Origin: JAWLCG01 sp041687295
GTDB lineage: Bacteria; Planctomycetota; Phycisphaerae; SM23-33; FEN-1343
Direction: 5' to 3'
NCBI GenBank assembly: GCA_041687295.1
Contig: JAWLCG010000150.1
Span: 1 to 11,015 of the forward strand
Length of the DNA stretch: 11,015 bases
In this document: in pieces, positions 1 through 7,479 of the stretch
Numbering within the stretch: position 1 is the stretch's first letter
How the letters are laid out: the number at the start of each line of letters is the position of its first letter
Notes under the pieces: model-generated
The model's database searches: none
Seen by the model: only the letters and a program-made list of their open reading frames with translations
Told to the model about the DNA's origin: nothing
Position numbers and translations under genes: made by a program

Positions 1-1
1 C

Positions 2-949
2 CTCAAGCCCACCTACGGACGCGTCAGCCGTTATGGCCTGGTCGCCTACGCCTCCAGCCTCGACCAGATCGGCCCGCTGACCGGCGACGTCGCCGACGCC
101 GCCCTGCTCACCGGCGTCATCGCCGGCCATGATGACCGCGACACCACCAGCGTCGATCGGCCCGTGCCGGACTACCTCGCCGGCCTGGACGAGATCCCCC
201 GGGGCCTGCGGGTGGGCCTGGTCCGCGAGTTCCACGCCGAGGGGCTCGACGAGCAGGTCCGCTCCGCCGTCGACCGCGCCGTCGAGGTCTTCCGCGACGC
301 CGGGGCCGAGATCGTCGAGGTCTCCCTGCCCCATAGCCGCATCGACGTCGACGAGGCGGGCCGACTGAGCAGCTTCGCCGTGGCCTGCTACTACATCATC
401 GCCACCGCCGAGGCCTCCAGCAACCTCGCCCGCTACGACGGCGTGCACTACGGCCACCGCACCGCCGAGAAGGTCGGCGACATCCTCGAACTCTACAGCC
501 GAAGCCGTGCCGAGTCGCTCGGCCCAGAGGTCAAGCGGCGGATCATGCTGGGCACCTACGCCCTGTCCAGCGGCTACTACGACGCCTACTACCTCCAGGC
601 CCAGAAGGTCCGCCGGCTGATCGCCAACGACTTCGCCGCCGCCTTCGCCCAGGCCGACATCCTGCTGGGCCCGACCAGCCCGGAAATCGCCTTCCCCGCC
701 GGCCAGAAGACCGCCGACCCGCTGACGATGTACCTCTCGGACATCTACACCATCAGCGTCAACCTCGCCGGCATCCCCGCCATCAGCCTGCCCGCCGGCC
801 TGAGCCGCGAGGGCCTGCCCCTGGCCATCCAGCTGCTCGGCGGGGTCTTCGAGGAGAGAAAACTCCTCCGGGCCGCCAGGGTGTACGAAAAAGCCACCCC
901 CCCCCTGCCCGCCCCCCCGCTGGTGGAGGGCCAGGCAGGCAAAAGGTAA
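2..949 (+). CDS. gatA: Asp-tRNA(Asn)/Glu-tRNA(Gln) amidotransferase subunit A, 3' part
   Basis: GatA is the amidase subunit of GatCAB: it releases ammonia from glutamine, which GatB uses to convert Glu-tRNA(Gln) (and Asp-tRNA(Asn)) to the amide form in the cytoplasm. The reading frame is open from base 2, and 315 codons are visible. They begin with LKPTYGRVSRYGLVAY, the stretch that in GatA follows the glycine/serine-rich amidase signature, so the catalytic Ser-cisSer-Lys residues lie just upstream of the window. Also visible are LLGPTSPEIAFPAG and MYLSDIYTISVNLAGIPAIS, typical of the GatA C-terminal half. Full-length GatA is usually about 480-500 residues, so roughly 170 are missing because of the window edge, not a mutation. 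The stop is TAA at 947-949. gatB, normally directly downstream, starts 914 bases later, beyond a repeat/transposase module. Other amidase-signature enzymes are unlikely given the GatA-specific motifs and gatB downstream. Confidence 0.96.
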   Translation, partial: LKPTYGRVSRYGLVAYASSLDQIGPLTGDVADAALLTGVIAGHDDRDTTSVDRPVPDYLAGLDEIPRGLRVGLVREFHAEGLDEQVRSAVDRAVEVFRDAGAEIVEVSLPHSRIDVDEAGRLSSFAVACYYIIATAEASSNLARYDGVHYGHRTAEKVGDILELYSRSRAESLGPEVKRRIMLGTYALSSGYYDAYYLQAQKVRRLIANDFAAAFAQADILLGPTSPEIAFPAGQKTADPLTMYLSDIYTISVNLAGIPAISLPAGLSREGLPLAIQLLGGVFEERKLLRAARVYEKATPPLPAPPLVEGQAGKR

Positions 950-978
950 CGCCGTGACGCCCCAAGACGCCGCCGATC

Positions 979-1272
979 CGGAGCCTCGAAGGGTCGGCAG
1001 TCTTTGGCCGGGGGCGTAAGCCCCCGGAATAGAGGATCCTGAATTCAGGAGCCCCAAAGGGGCGACTCGTCCGGAGCCCCGAAGGGGCGACCTGTCCGGA
1101 GCCCCGAAGGGACGGCAGTCTTTAGCCGGGGGCGTAAGCCCCCGGTAAGGCGTGTTTTATGACCTGAGCCCCGAAGGGGCCGCTTCCGGAGCCCCGAAGG
1201 GGCGGAAGATTTTAGCCGGGGGCGTAAGCCCCCGGAGAACGGCCTCTTACGATCCAGAGCCCTGAAAGGGCG
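979..1272. repeat. REP-like palindrome array upstream of the transposase gene
   Basis: Two palindrome types alternate in this non-coding stretch after gatA. Type A is a 13-mer, GCCCCGAAGGGGC, with copies at 1051-1063 (loop AAA), 1076-1088, 1101-1113 (one arm decayed), 1168-1180, 1191-1203 and 1259-1271 (GCCCTGAAAGGGC), plus a degenerate copy near 983-995. Type B is a 20-mer, CCGGGGGCGTAAGCCCCCGG, with identical copies at 1008-1027, 1126-1145 and 1216-1235. The order is A-B, A-A-A-B, A-A-B, A. The copies at 1051, 1076 and 1101 are spaced exactly 25 bases apart. A separate 14-base palindrome, TCCTGAATTCAGGA, lies at 1037-1050. I see no coding capacity. These look like REP/REPIN-type repeats associated with the adjacent Y1 transposase; that link is inferred from position and family knowledge. 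Confidence 0.85.
1185..1236. repeat. Outer inverted-repeat arm, left
   Basis: This 52-base arm holds type A (1191-1203) followed by type B (1216-1235), joined by GGAAGATTTTAG. It matches the reverse complement of 1774-1825 at 51 of 52 positions; the difference lies in the linker. Confidence 0.9.
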
Positions 1273-1281
1273 AAAGAATCC
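1257..1281. repeat. Inner inverted-repeat arm, left (25 bp, perfect)
   Basis: This arm is identical to the reverse complement of 1729-1753. It contains the variant hairpin GCCCTGAAAGGGC and ends two bases before the transposase ATG. Any ribosome-binding signal (a weak AGGG at 1267-1270) therefore lies inside the arm and would be paired if the two arms folded together in one transcript. Confidence 0.92.
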
Positions 1282-1282
1282 C

Positions 1283-1729
1283 ATGGCCTACACGAATCTC
1301 GCCTACCACGTGGTCTTCTCCACGAAGGAGCGGCGAGGCCTGCTGGCCCCGGACCTGGCCCCGCGGGTGCACGAGTACATGGGCGGCATCATCCGCGAGA
1401 TGGGCGCCGCCGCCATCTGCGTCAACGGCACGACCGACCACGTGCACCTGGCCGTGATCCTCCGGCCCACGATGGCGGTGTCGGACCTGGTCCGCGTGGT
1501 GAAGACGAATTCGTCCAAGTGGCTTCACGAGCAGGCCCCCTCGCTGGGCAAGTGGGGCTGGCAAGAAAGCTACGGGGCGTTTACGGTGTCGCAGTCGGGC
1601 CTTGGGGCCGTGGTGAAATACATCGAGGCTCAGCAGGAACATCATCGAAAGATGAGCTTCCAAGAGGAGTTCCTGGAACTGCTGAAAAGACATGGGATCG
1701 AGTATGACGAACGGTACATCTGGAGATAG
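1283..1729 (+). CDS. Y1 (HUH) transposase, REP-associated / IS200-like
   Basis: This 148-residue protein belongs to the Y1 transposase family (IS200/IS605 TnpA and RAYT), whose members cut and join single-stranded DNA at hairpins through a tyrosine nucleophile. The HUH metal motif is H53-V-H55 within TTDHVHLAVIL. The catalytic tyrosine is most likely Y113 in VKYIEAQ, with Q117 four residues on, as in the family Y-x-x-x-Q motif. The N terminus AYTNLAYHVVFSTKER and the C-terminal FLELLKRHGIEYDERYIW are typical and the length is normal, so the gene appears intact. The ATG at 1283 is chosen because it begins the conserved N terminus; only a weak AGGG precedes it. No TnpB or orfB gene is present. 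Palindromes flanking a lone gene favour a RAYT (often domesticated) over an active IS200 copy, but sequence alone does not settle this. Confidence 0.9.
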   Translation: MAYTNLAYHVVFSTKERRGLLAPDLAPRVHEYMGGIIREMGAAAICVNGTTDHVHLAVILRPTMAVSDLVRVVKTNSSKWLHEQAPSLGKWGWQESYGAFTVSQSGLGAVVKYIEAQQEHHRKMSFQEEFLELLKRHGIEYDERYIWR

Positions 1730-1753
1730 GATTCTTTCGCCCTTTCAGGGCTC
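1729..1753. repeat. Inner inverted-repeat arm, right (25 bp, perfect)
   Basis: This is the partner of 1257-1281. Its first base is the last base of the transposase TAG stop, so the ORF fills the interval between the two arms almost exactly. Confidence 0.92.
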
Positions 1754-1773
1754 ACAGCTATAAGGGGCTCAGG

Positions 1774-1825
1774 TCCGGGGGCTTACGCCCCCGGCTAAAA
1801 TCTTTCGCCCCTTCGGGGCTCCGGA
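1774..1825. repeat. Outer inverted-repeat arm, right
   Basis: This arm holds a type B palindrome in inverse orientation (1775-1794) and then type A (1807-1819, GCCCCTTCGGGGC). It mirrors 1185-1236 with one mismatch. It ends 38 bases before gatB, so any transcript running from gatA to gatB would carry this hairpin just upstream of the gatB start. Confidence 0.9.
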
Positions 1826-1863
1826 CCCCGGCCCCTGACAAACGCGACGACAGGCACACAACC

Positions 1864-3342
1864 ATGACTGACACACGCGACAAGGTGTTGCCCGTGATCG
1901 GGCTGGAGATTCACGTCGAGCTGGACACGCAGACCAAGATGTTCTGCCGCTGTCGCAACCGCTTCGGCGACCCGCCCAACACGAACGTCTGCCCGACCTG
2001 CCTGGGCCTGCCCGGGGCCCTGCCGGTGATGAACGCCCAGGCGGTCGAGTTTTCCATGAAGGTCGGCCTGGCCCTGGGCTGCACCGTGCCCGACCTGACC
2101 AAGTGGGACCGCAAGAGCTACTACTACCCCGACCTGCCCAAGAACTACCAGATCAGCCAGTACGACCTGCCGCTCAACGCCCTCGGCTCGATCGACGTGC
2201 CGCTGCCCGACGGGTCGGTCAAGACGGTCCGCATCCTCCGCGCCCATCTGGAGGAGGACGCCGGCAAGAACATCCACGACTTCCCGGCCCACACGGGCGT
2301 GGACCTCAACCGCGCCGGCACGCCGCTGCTGGAGATCGTCAGCGAGCCGGACATGCACTCGGCCGAGGAGGCCGGCGCCTACGGGCGGGCCATGCAACGG
2401 CTGGTGCGCTGGCTGGGCGTCTCGCAGGCCAACATGCAGATGGGCCACATGCGCTTCGAGCCCAACATCAACCTGCACATCGAGCGCGACGGGGTGGTCT
2501 ACAAGACGCCCATCGTCGAGGTGAAGAACCTCAACAGCTTCCGCAGCCTCGAGGGGTGCGTCGCCTACGAGATCGAGCGCCAGTACGAGCAGTGGTGCAG
2601 CGACCCGGACTACACCCTGGCCAAGGTGGGCAAGGAGAACCGCGGCTACGACGTCGACAGCGGCCGAACCGTCTTCCAGCGCGAGAAGGAGGAGGCCCAC
2701 GACTACCGCTACTTCCCCGAGCCCGACCTGGTGCCGGTGGCCGTCGACGACGCCTGGCGGGCCCGCGTAGCCAGCCAGATCGGCGAGCTGCCCCTGGCCC
2801 GACGGGCGCGGTACGTCGAGCAACTGGGCCTGAGCTTCAAGGAGGCCGACGCCCTCACGCAGGACCCCGCCAGCGGCGATCTGCTGGACCAGGCCGTGGC
2901 GGCGGGGGCGTCGGCGAAACGGCTGGCGAACTTCCTGCTGGGCCGAATCGCGGCCGCCGCCAATGAGCGGGCCGTGAGCCTGGCCGGCGTGGGGGTCTCG
3001 GCCGAGCAACTGGCGAGCCTGGCGACGATGGTCGAGGCCGGCGAACTCAACGCCACCGCCGCCGATCGGGTCCTGGAGGCGATCATCAACGAAGGCGGCG
3101 AGCCGGCGGCCGTCGCCGAGCGTCTCAACCTGCTGGCCGTCAAGGACCTGGGGCAGCTGGAGGCGTGGGTCAACCAGGCCATCGCCGCCAACCCTGGCCC
3201 CGTCGAGCAGATCCGCACGGGCGACAAGAAGGCCAAGGCCGCCTTCGGCTTCCTCATGGGCCACGTGATGAAGGCCTCCGGCGGCGCCGCCCCGCCGGCC
3301 GAGGTGAAAAAGCTGCTCGAAACCAAGATCGGCTCGGCGTAA
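1864..3342 (+). CDS. gatB: Asp-tRNA(Asn)/Glu-tRNA(Gln) amidotransferase subunit B
   Basis: GatB binds misacylated tRNA, activates the side-chain carboxylate with ATP, and transfers ammonia channelled from GatA. The protein has 492 residues, slightly longer than average but normal. The N-terminal catalytic cradle shows VIGLEIHVEL (11-20); four zinc-binding cysteines C28, C30, C43 and C46; the conserved DRKSYYYPDLPKNYQISQYD (82-101); the GatB signature VDLNRAGTPLLEI (146-158); and HDYRYFPEPDL (279-289). The motif often read as R-C-D-x-N appears here as RFEPN (198-201 region), a variant I believe occurs in relatives. The C terminus is the YqeY-like tail domain ending in EVKKLLETKIG. The ATG at 1864 is preceded by AGG at 1852-1854, a weak ribosome-binding site. 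gatC is not in the window. The distance from gatA and the intervening hairpins make an independent promoter or altered gatA:gatB expression plausible, though I see no clear promoter. Confidence 0.97.
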   Translation: MTDTRDKVLPVIGLEIHVELDTQTKMFCRCRNRFGDPPNTNVCPTCLGLPGALPVMNAQAVEFSMKVGLALGCTVPDLTKWDRKSYYYPDLPKNYQISQYDLPLNALGSIDVPLPDGSVKTVRILRAHLEEDAGKNIHDFPAHTGVDLNRAGTPLLEIVSEPDMHSAEEAGAYGRAMQRLVRWLGVSQANMQMGHMRFEPNINLHIERDGVVYKTPIVEVKNLNSFRSLEGCVAYEIERQYEQWCSDPDYTLAKVGKENRGYDVDSGRTVFQREKEEAHDYRYFPEPDLVPVAVDDAWRARVASQIGELPLARRARYVEQLGLSFKEADALTQDPASGDLLDQAVAAGASAKRLANFLLGRIAAAANERAVSLAGVGVSAEQLASLATMVEAGELNATAADRVLEAIINEGGEPAAVAERLNLLAVKDLGQLEAWVNQAIAANPGPVEQIRTGDKKAKAAFGFLMGHVMKASGGAAPPAEVKKLLETKIGSA

Positions 3343-3636
3343 ACCTCTGCAAAAACAGAAGCCACGACGTCCACGGAGGGCCCAGCGCGGGCTTCGCCCG
3401 CAACCCAACCCGAATCCATGCCGCGGGCCGGCGGTTGGGAAGAAGCAGCGCGGGGGCTCTGCCCCCACACCCCCGGGATTTACCGCTTTGGGGCCACCAG
3501 CATGGGTGGGCATCGGGGCGGGCGATCCATCCGGAGGCACAACGCGCTCGCAGGTCCGGAGAAGCGGTTATAATGTGTTACGCATTAACGCATTAAGGCA
3601 TTACACAGTCAACGGATTGTCCCATCGCCCAGCCCC
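3343..3636. other. Convergent intergenic region with hairpins
   Basis: This region lies between the stops of gatB (+) and asnS (-), and I see no gene in it. It holds two compact palindromes, GCGGGCTTCGCCCGC at 3387-3401 and GGGGGCTCTGCCCCC at 3452-3466. The second is followed by CACACCCCCGGG and resembles a widespread class of G+C-rich intergenic repeats. Neither has a T-run, so intrinsic termination is unproven. The last 70 bases are unusually A+T-rich for this genome and include a short tandem repeat. Confidence 0.6.
3580..3603. repeat. Three tandem 8-bp units (ACGCATTA)
   Basis: Units ACGCATTA, ACGCATTA and AGGCATTA run head to tail in an A+T-rich island. The flanks TGTG (3574-3577) and CACA (3604-3607) allow an imperfect stem around it. 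It sits between convergent genes, so a role in termination or protein binding is possible but unsupported. Confidence 0.65.
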
Positions 3637-5034
<1,398 letters not shown>

Positions 5035-5111
5035 AGGTCTCTCCCGGATCAGTGTGCGGGGGTCTCGTCTCCGCGTCGGAAGCGCCGCTGTCGAATCTCG
5101 CCTTCCCCAAG

Positions 5112-5133
5112 CCCACGGACTGCCGTCCGTGGG
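5112..5133. repeat. Type C intergenic palindrome, copy 1
   Basis: The arms CCCACGGAC and GTCCGTGGG surround a TGCC loop, preceded by CCAAG. It lies in the inferred 5' leader of asnS. Copies 2 and 3 are near 6035 and 9847 and have T-A instead of C-G at the innermost pair. Confidence 0.85.
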
Positions 5134-5188
5134 TTCGGTGCAGGCAGTCCGACGGCGGCTCGACCTCGCCGCGGGCCGCGGCGTCTGT

Positions 5189-5217
5189 ATCCTATCGTGG
5201 TCCCAGGGGTTCCACAA
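5189..5217 (-). promoter_or_regulatory. Possible asnS promoter
   Basis: On the minus strand, TTGTGG (5212-5217) and TAGGAT (5189-5194) are separated by 17 bases and lie just downstream of the rpmB terminator. The match to sigma-70 boxes is moderate (3/6 and 4/6). If used, the asnS leader is about 150 bases and contains the type C palindrome. Confidence 0.4.
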
Positions 5218-5231
5218 CGCAAAGGGGCGCG

Positions 5232-5271
5232 CAAAGCAACGCCCCCAACCATCCGTACGGAGGCTGGGGGC
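5232..5271 (-). terminator. Intrinsic terminator of rpmB
   Basis: Read on the minus strand, an 11-bp G+C-rich stem (5239-5249 with 5261-5271, one G-T pair) encloses the self-complementary TCCGTACGGA (5251-5260) and is followed by TTGCTTTG. It starts 25 bases after the rpmB stop. The T-run is interrupted, so termination may be partial. Confidence 0.7.
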
Positions 5272-5296
5272 GGAAGTTCGCTCGCGGGGCGGGGGC

Positions 5297-5557
5297 CTAC
5301 TCGGCCGACTCGGGCGTCCACTCCCGCTTGAGGGGCTTGACGATCAGGCCCATCTTGATGGCCTTGGCCGAGACCCGCACGCGGACGGGCTGCCCGTCGA
5401 TGATGGCCCGCACCTTCTGGATGTTGGGCTTGAAGGTCCGGTTGGTCTTGCTGGTGATGCGCCGGCCCACGCCGCCGAGGTACTTGGCCCGGCCACGGCG
5501 GGTGTACTGCCGCCCGGCGGTGGTCCGACGGCCCGTGAAGTAGCATTTGCGCGACAT
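5297..5557 (-). CDS. rpmB: 50S ribosomal protein L28
   Basis: L28 (bL28) is a small basic protein of the large ribosomal subunit. The predicted protein has 86 residues; most L28 proteins have 62-95. It begins MSRKCYFTGRRTTAGRQYTR and contains SKTNRTFKPNIQKVRA (36-51), the diagnostic L28 block, followed by VRVRVSAKAIKMG and LIVKPLKREW. The start at 5555-5557 is preceded on the minus strand by GGAG and AGGA within 14 bases. The same frame is open further upstream, but that part has no L28 character and would run into the tRNA gene. The gene stands alone between the tRNA-Leu terminator and its own terminator; the common partner rpmG (L33) is not adjacent. Only one cysteine (C5) is present, so this is not a zinc-ribbon form. 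Confidence 0.96.
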   Translation of the reverse strand: MSRKCYFTGRRTTAGRQYTRRGRAKYLGGVGRRITSKTNRTFKPNIQKVRAIIDGQPVRVRVSAKAIKMGLIVKPLKREWTPESAE

Positions 5558-5648
5558 TGTCCTGCTCCGTCTATTTCGGTTTCGCTGCGGCGTTGGTCTG
5601 TCTGTGGGTGGGCCCCAACGGGCCCGCCCGCTGCACAAAGAGCCACGT

Positions 5649-5676
5649 AGTATACCTGTCTGGCGGCGGGCTGCAA
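5649..5676 (-). promoter_or_regulatory. Probable rpmB promoter
   Basis: The minus strand carries TATACT (5649-5654, 5 of 6 to the -10 box) with TTGCAG (5671-5676) 16 bases upstream. It lies between the tRNA-Leu terminator and rpmB. The implied leader of about 85 bases includes an inverted repeat at 5606-5629. Confidence 0.55.
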
Positions 5677-5701
5677 GGGTTTTTTCGCCAGGCCGCGCAG
5701 C

Positions 5702-5729
5702 AAAAGGGCCGTCCCGCGGGACGGCCCTT
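5702..5729 (-). terminator. Intrinsic terminator of tRNA-Leu
   Basis: A perfect 26-base palindrome (5704-5729, arm AAGGGCCGTCCCG) lies three bases beyond the tRNA 3' end on the minus strand and runs into TTTT (complement of 5702-5705). This is a textbook Rho-independent terminator for the tRNA transcript. The plus-strand side lacks a T-run. Confidence 0.88.
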
Positions 5730-5731
5730 GA

Positions 5732-5816
5732 TGCGGCTGAGAGGAGTCGAACCTCCACGACCGTAAAGGCCACAGGCACCTGAAGCCTGCGCGTCTGCCA
5801 ATTCCGCCACAGCCGC
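5732..5816 (-). tRNA. tRNA-Leu (anticodon CAG)
   Basis: The gene is 85 bases including the discriminator base A, with no encoded CCA. Acceptor arm GCGGCTG pairs with CAGCCGC. The D region is TGGCGGAATTGGCAGACGC. The anticodon stem CAGGC/GCCTG holds loop TTCAGGT, giving anticodon CAG, which reads CUG. A long variable arm (TGGCCTTTACGGTCG) marks a class II tRNA, and the T arm is GGAGG-TTCGACT-CCTCT. A promoter lies upstream and a perfect terminator downstream, so it is probably transcribed alone. No integrase or duplicated 3' end suggests use as an attachment site. Confidence 0.97.
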
Positions 5817-5846
5817 GACTTCGGAATGCGTACCCGAAGATTCGTT

Positions 5847-5874
5847 AGTGTACTGACTGGGCCTGGAAAGTCAA
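5847..5874 (-). promoter_or_regulatory. Probable tRNA-Leu promoter
   Basis: On the minus strand, TTGACT (5869-5874, 5 of 6) and TACACT (5847-5852, 4 of 6) are separated by 16 bases. The predicted start is about 25 bases before the mature tRNA 5' end. The local sequence is less G+C-rich than its surroundings. Confidence 0.65.
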
Positions 5875-5936
5875 GCGGTCCGCCCGCCAGAAAACGCCCC
5901 CGCCCGGAAAAATCTCGCCCGGACCGACCGAAGATG

Positions 5937-6293
5937 GGCCACTGAGGACACAGAGAAAGACTTACAGAGGTATTCTCAGAGGGTCTTGTCCGTGGCCGAC
6001 CGTCCCGCCCCGTGACGGGCGCCCTTTCTCCAAGCCCACGGATGCAATCCGTGGGGGTCTCGTGCGGGGTGCGCGGCGGCGCCCTGCGCCCGATGGGCTC
6101 TGCACTGTGTCGATGGCGCGTCGTCTTCTACGCTCCGAAGACGTGGCTGCGAACGGCGCAGCCACGGCACCCGTCTTGGCTCGGACGCTGTGCGGAGTTC
6201 GGAAGACCCCGGGCATGCCCGGGGCTATATGAAGAGCAAGAGAACCCTCTGTGGTTTCTCTCTGTGCCCTCTGTGCCTCTGTGGCCGGCTTTT
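5937..6293. repeat. Non-coding block bounded by degenerate inverted CACAGAG repeats
   Basis: No convincing gene lies between tRNA-Leu and moxR. The left border (5937-5986) begins GGCCACTGAGGACACAGAG. The right border (6236-6286) reads, on the opposite strand, GGCCACAGAGGCACAGAGGG and continues with more CACAGAG units. The two borders share GGCCAC at the outer ends and a CAAGA...CCCTCTG segment at the inner ends, with gaps. Between them are the type C palindrome (6035-6055), hairpins CGTCTTC/GAAGACG (6122-6143) and GTGGCTGCG/CGCAGCCAC (6143-6165), and the perfect 18-base palindrome CCCCGGGCATGCCCGGGG (6207-6224). It could be a decayed non-autonomous element or stacked independent repeats. Bases 5875-5936 show nothing I can name. 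Confidence 0.55.
6035..6055. repeat. Type C intergenic palindrome, copy 2
   Basis: The arms CCCACGGAT and ATCCGTGGG enclose a GCA loop, preceded by CCAAG as in the other copies. Confidence 0.85.
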
Positions 6294-6297
6294 CGCC

Positions 6298-7338
<1,041 letters not shown>

Positions 7339-7383
7339 GCCGTCTCCCTCGCCAGTTACTCCCCGCGGACGAACGCAAGGCCC

Positions 7384-7412
7384 ATGGTAGCGTTAGGACT
7401 CGCCGGCTACAA
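7384..7412 (-). promoter_or_regulatory. Possible moxR promoter
   Basis: On the minus strand, TTGTAG (7407-7412) and TACCAT (7384-7389) are 17 bases apart, which would give a leader of about 40 bases. The match is weak (3/6 and 4/6). It lies in the 141-base divergent region shared with the DUF4159 gene. Confidence 0.3.
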
Positions 7413-7423
7413 GCGGAGGGCTC

Positions 7424-7452
7424 TGGATCGGACGGGCGGGGCTTCGTACAAT
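7424..7452 (+). promoter_or_regulatory. Probable promoter of the DUF4159 gene
   Basis: TACAAT at 7447-7452 (5 of 6 to the -10 box) has TGGATC at 7424-7429 exactly 17 bases upstream. The start point would be near 7459, giving a leader of about 20 bases ahead of the TTG start at 7480. This rules out the earlier in-frame ATG at 7384, which would lie upstream of the promoter. Confidence 0.5.
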
Positions 7453-7466
7453 GCGGGCCTGGAGCA

Positions 7467-7472
7467 AGGAGG
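7467..7472 (+). promoter_or_regulatory. Ribosome-binding site that fixes a TTG start
   Basis: A perfect AGGAGG is followed by seven bases and then TTG at 7480. No ATG or GTG in the right frame is comparably placed, so this site decides the start of the DUF4159 gene. Confidence 0.8.
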
Positions 7473-7479
7473 CGAGGAC

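Larger units (their letters stand above)
1185..1825 (+). mobile_element. Symmetric RAYT/IS200-like module with nested inverted repeats
   Basis: The transposase ORF sits at the centre of a two-level inverted repeat. The inner arms, 1257-1281 and 1729-1753, are 25 bp and perfect. The outer arms, 1185-1236 and 1774-1825, are 52 bp with one mismatch, and each carries one type A and one type B palindrome. Inner and outer arms are separated by 20 bases on both sides (1237-1256 and 1754-1773); these spacers are only weakly similar. The module lies between gatA and gatB, which normally adjoin. Classical IS200/IS605 elements have subterminal hairpins but no long terminal inverted repeats, so this resembles a RAYT gene flanked by inverted REP units. 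The true ends are uncertain: the palindrome array continues upstream to about 979, and no target duplication is evident. Confidence 0.7.

Noticed and set aside
1049..1113. CRISPR-like array of short palindromic repeats
   Set aside because: The units are contiguous with near-identical linkers, so there are no unique spacers, and no cas gene is present.
1795..3540. 581-codon open frame opposite gatB
   Set aside because: Antisense frames in high-G+C genes stay open by codon bias. Its translation has no recognisable family, while the plus strand is clearly gatB.
5035..5188. T-box or other riboswitch before asnS
   Set aside because: I cannot find a T-box core sequence or a terminator/antiterminator pair; the only structure is the dispersed type C palindrome.
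5035..5217. N-terminal extension of asnS
   Set aside because: The extension is unlike AsnRS, crosses a type C palindrome and lacks a ribosome-binding site. The internal ATG at 5034 has GGGAG at ideal spacing.
5558..5779. Upstream extension of rpmB
   Set aside because: It would translate through the leader, the tRNA terminator and part of tRNA-Leu, and it has no similarity to L28.
5732..5816. tRNA-Leu as an integration site for the adjacent repeat block
   Set aside because: No integrase gene and no duplicated tRNA 3' end are visible. The block lies on the 5' side of the tRNA.
5962..6216. Possible 84-codon gene on the minus strand between tRNA-Leu and moxR
   Set aside because: It is Arg/Pro-rich, spans several palindromes and has no ribosome-binding site or recognisable motif.
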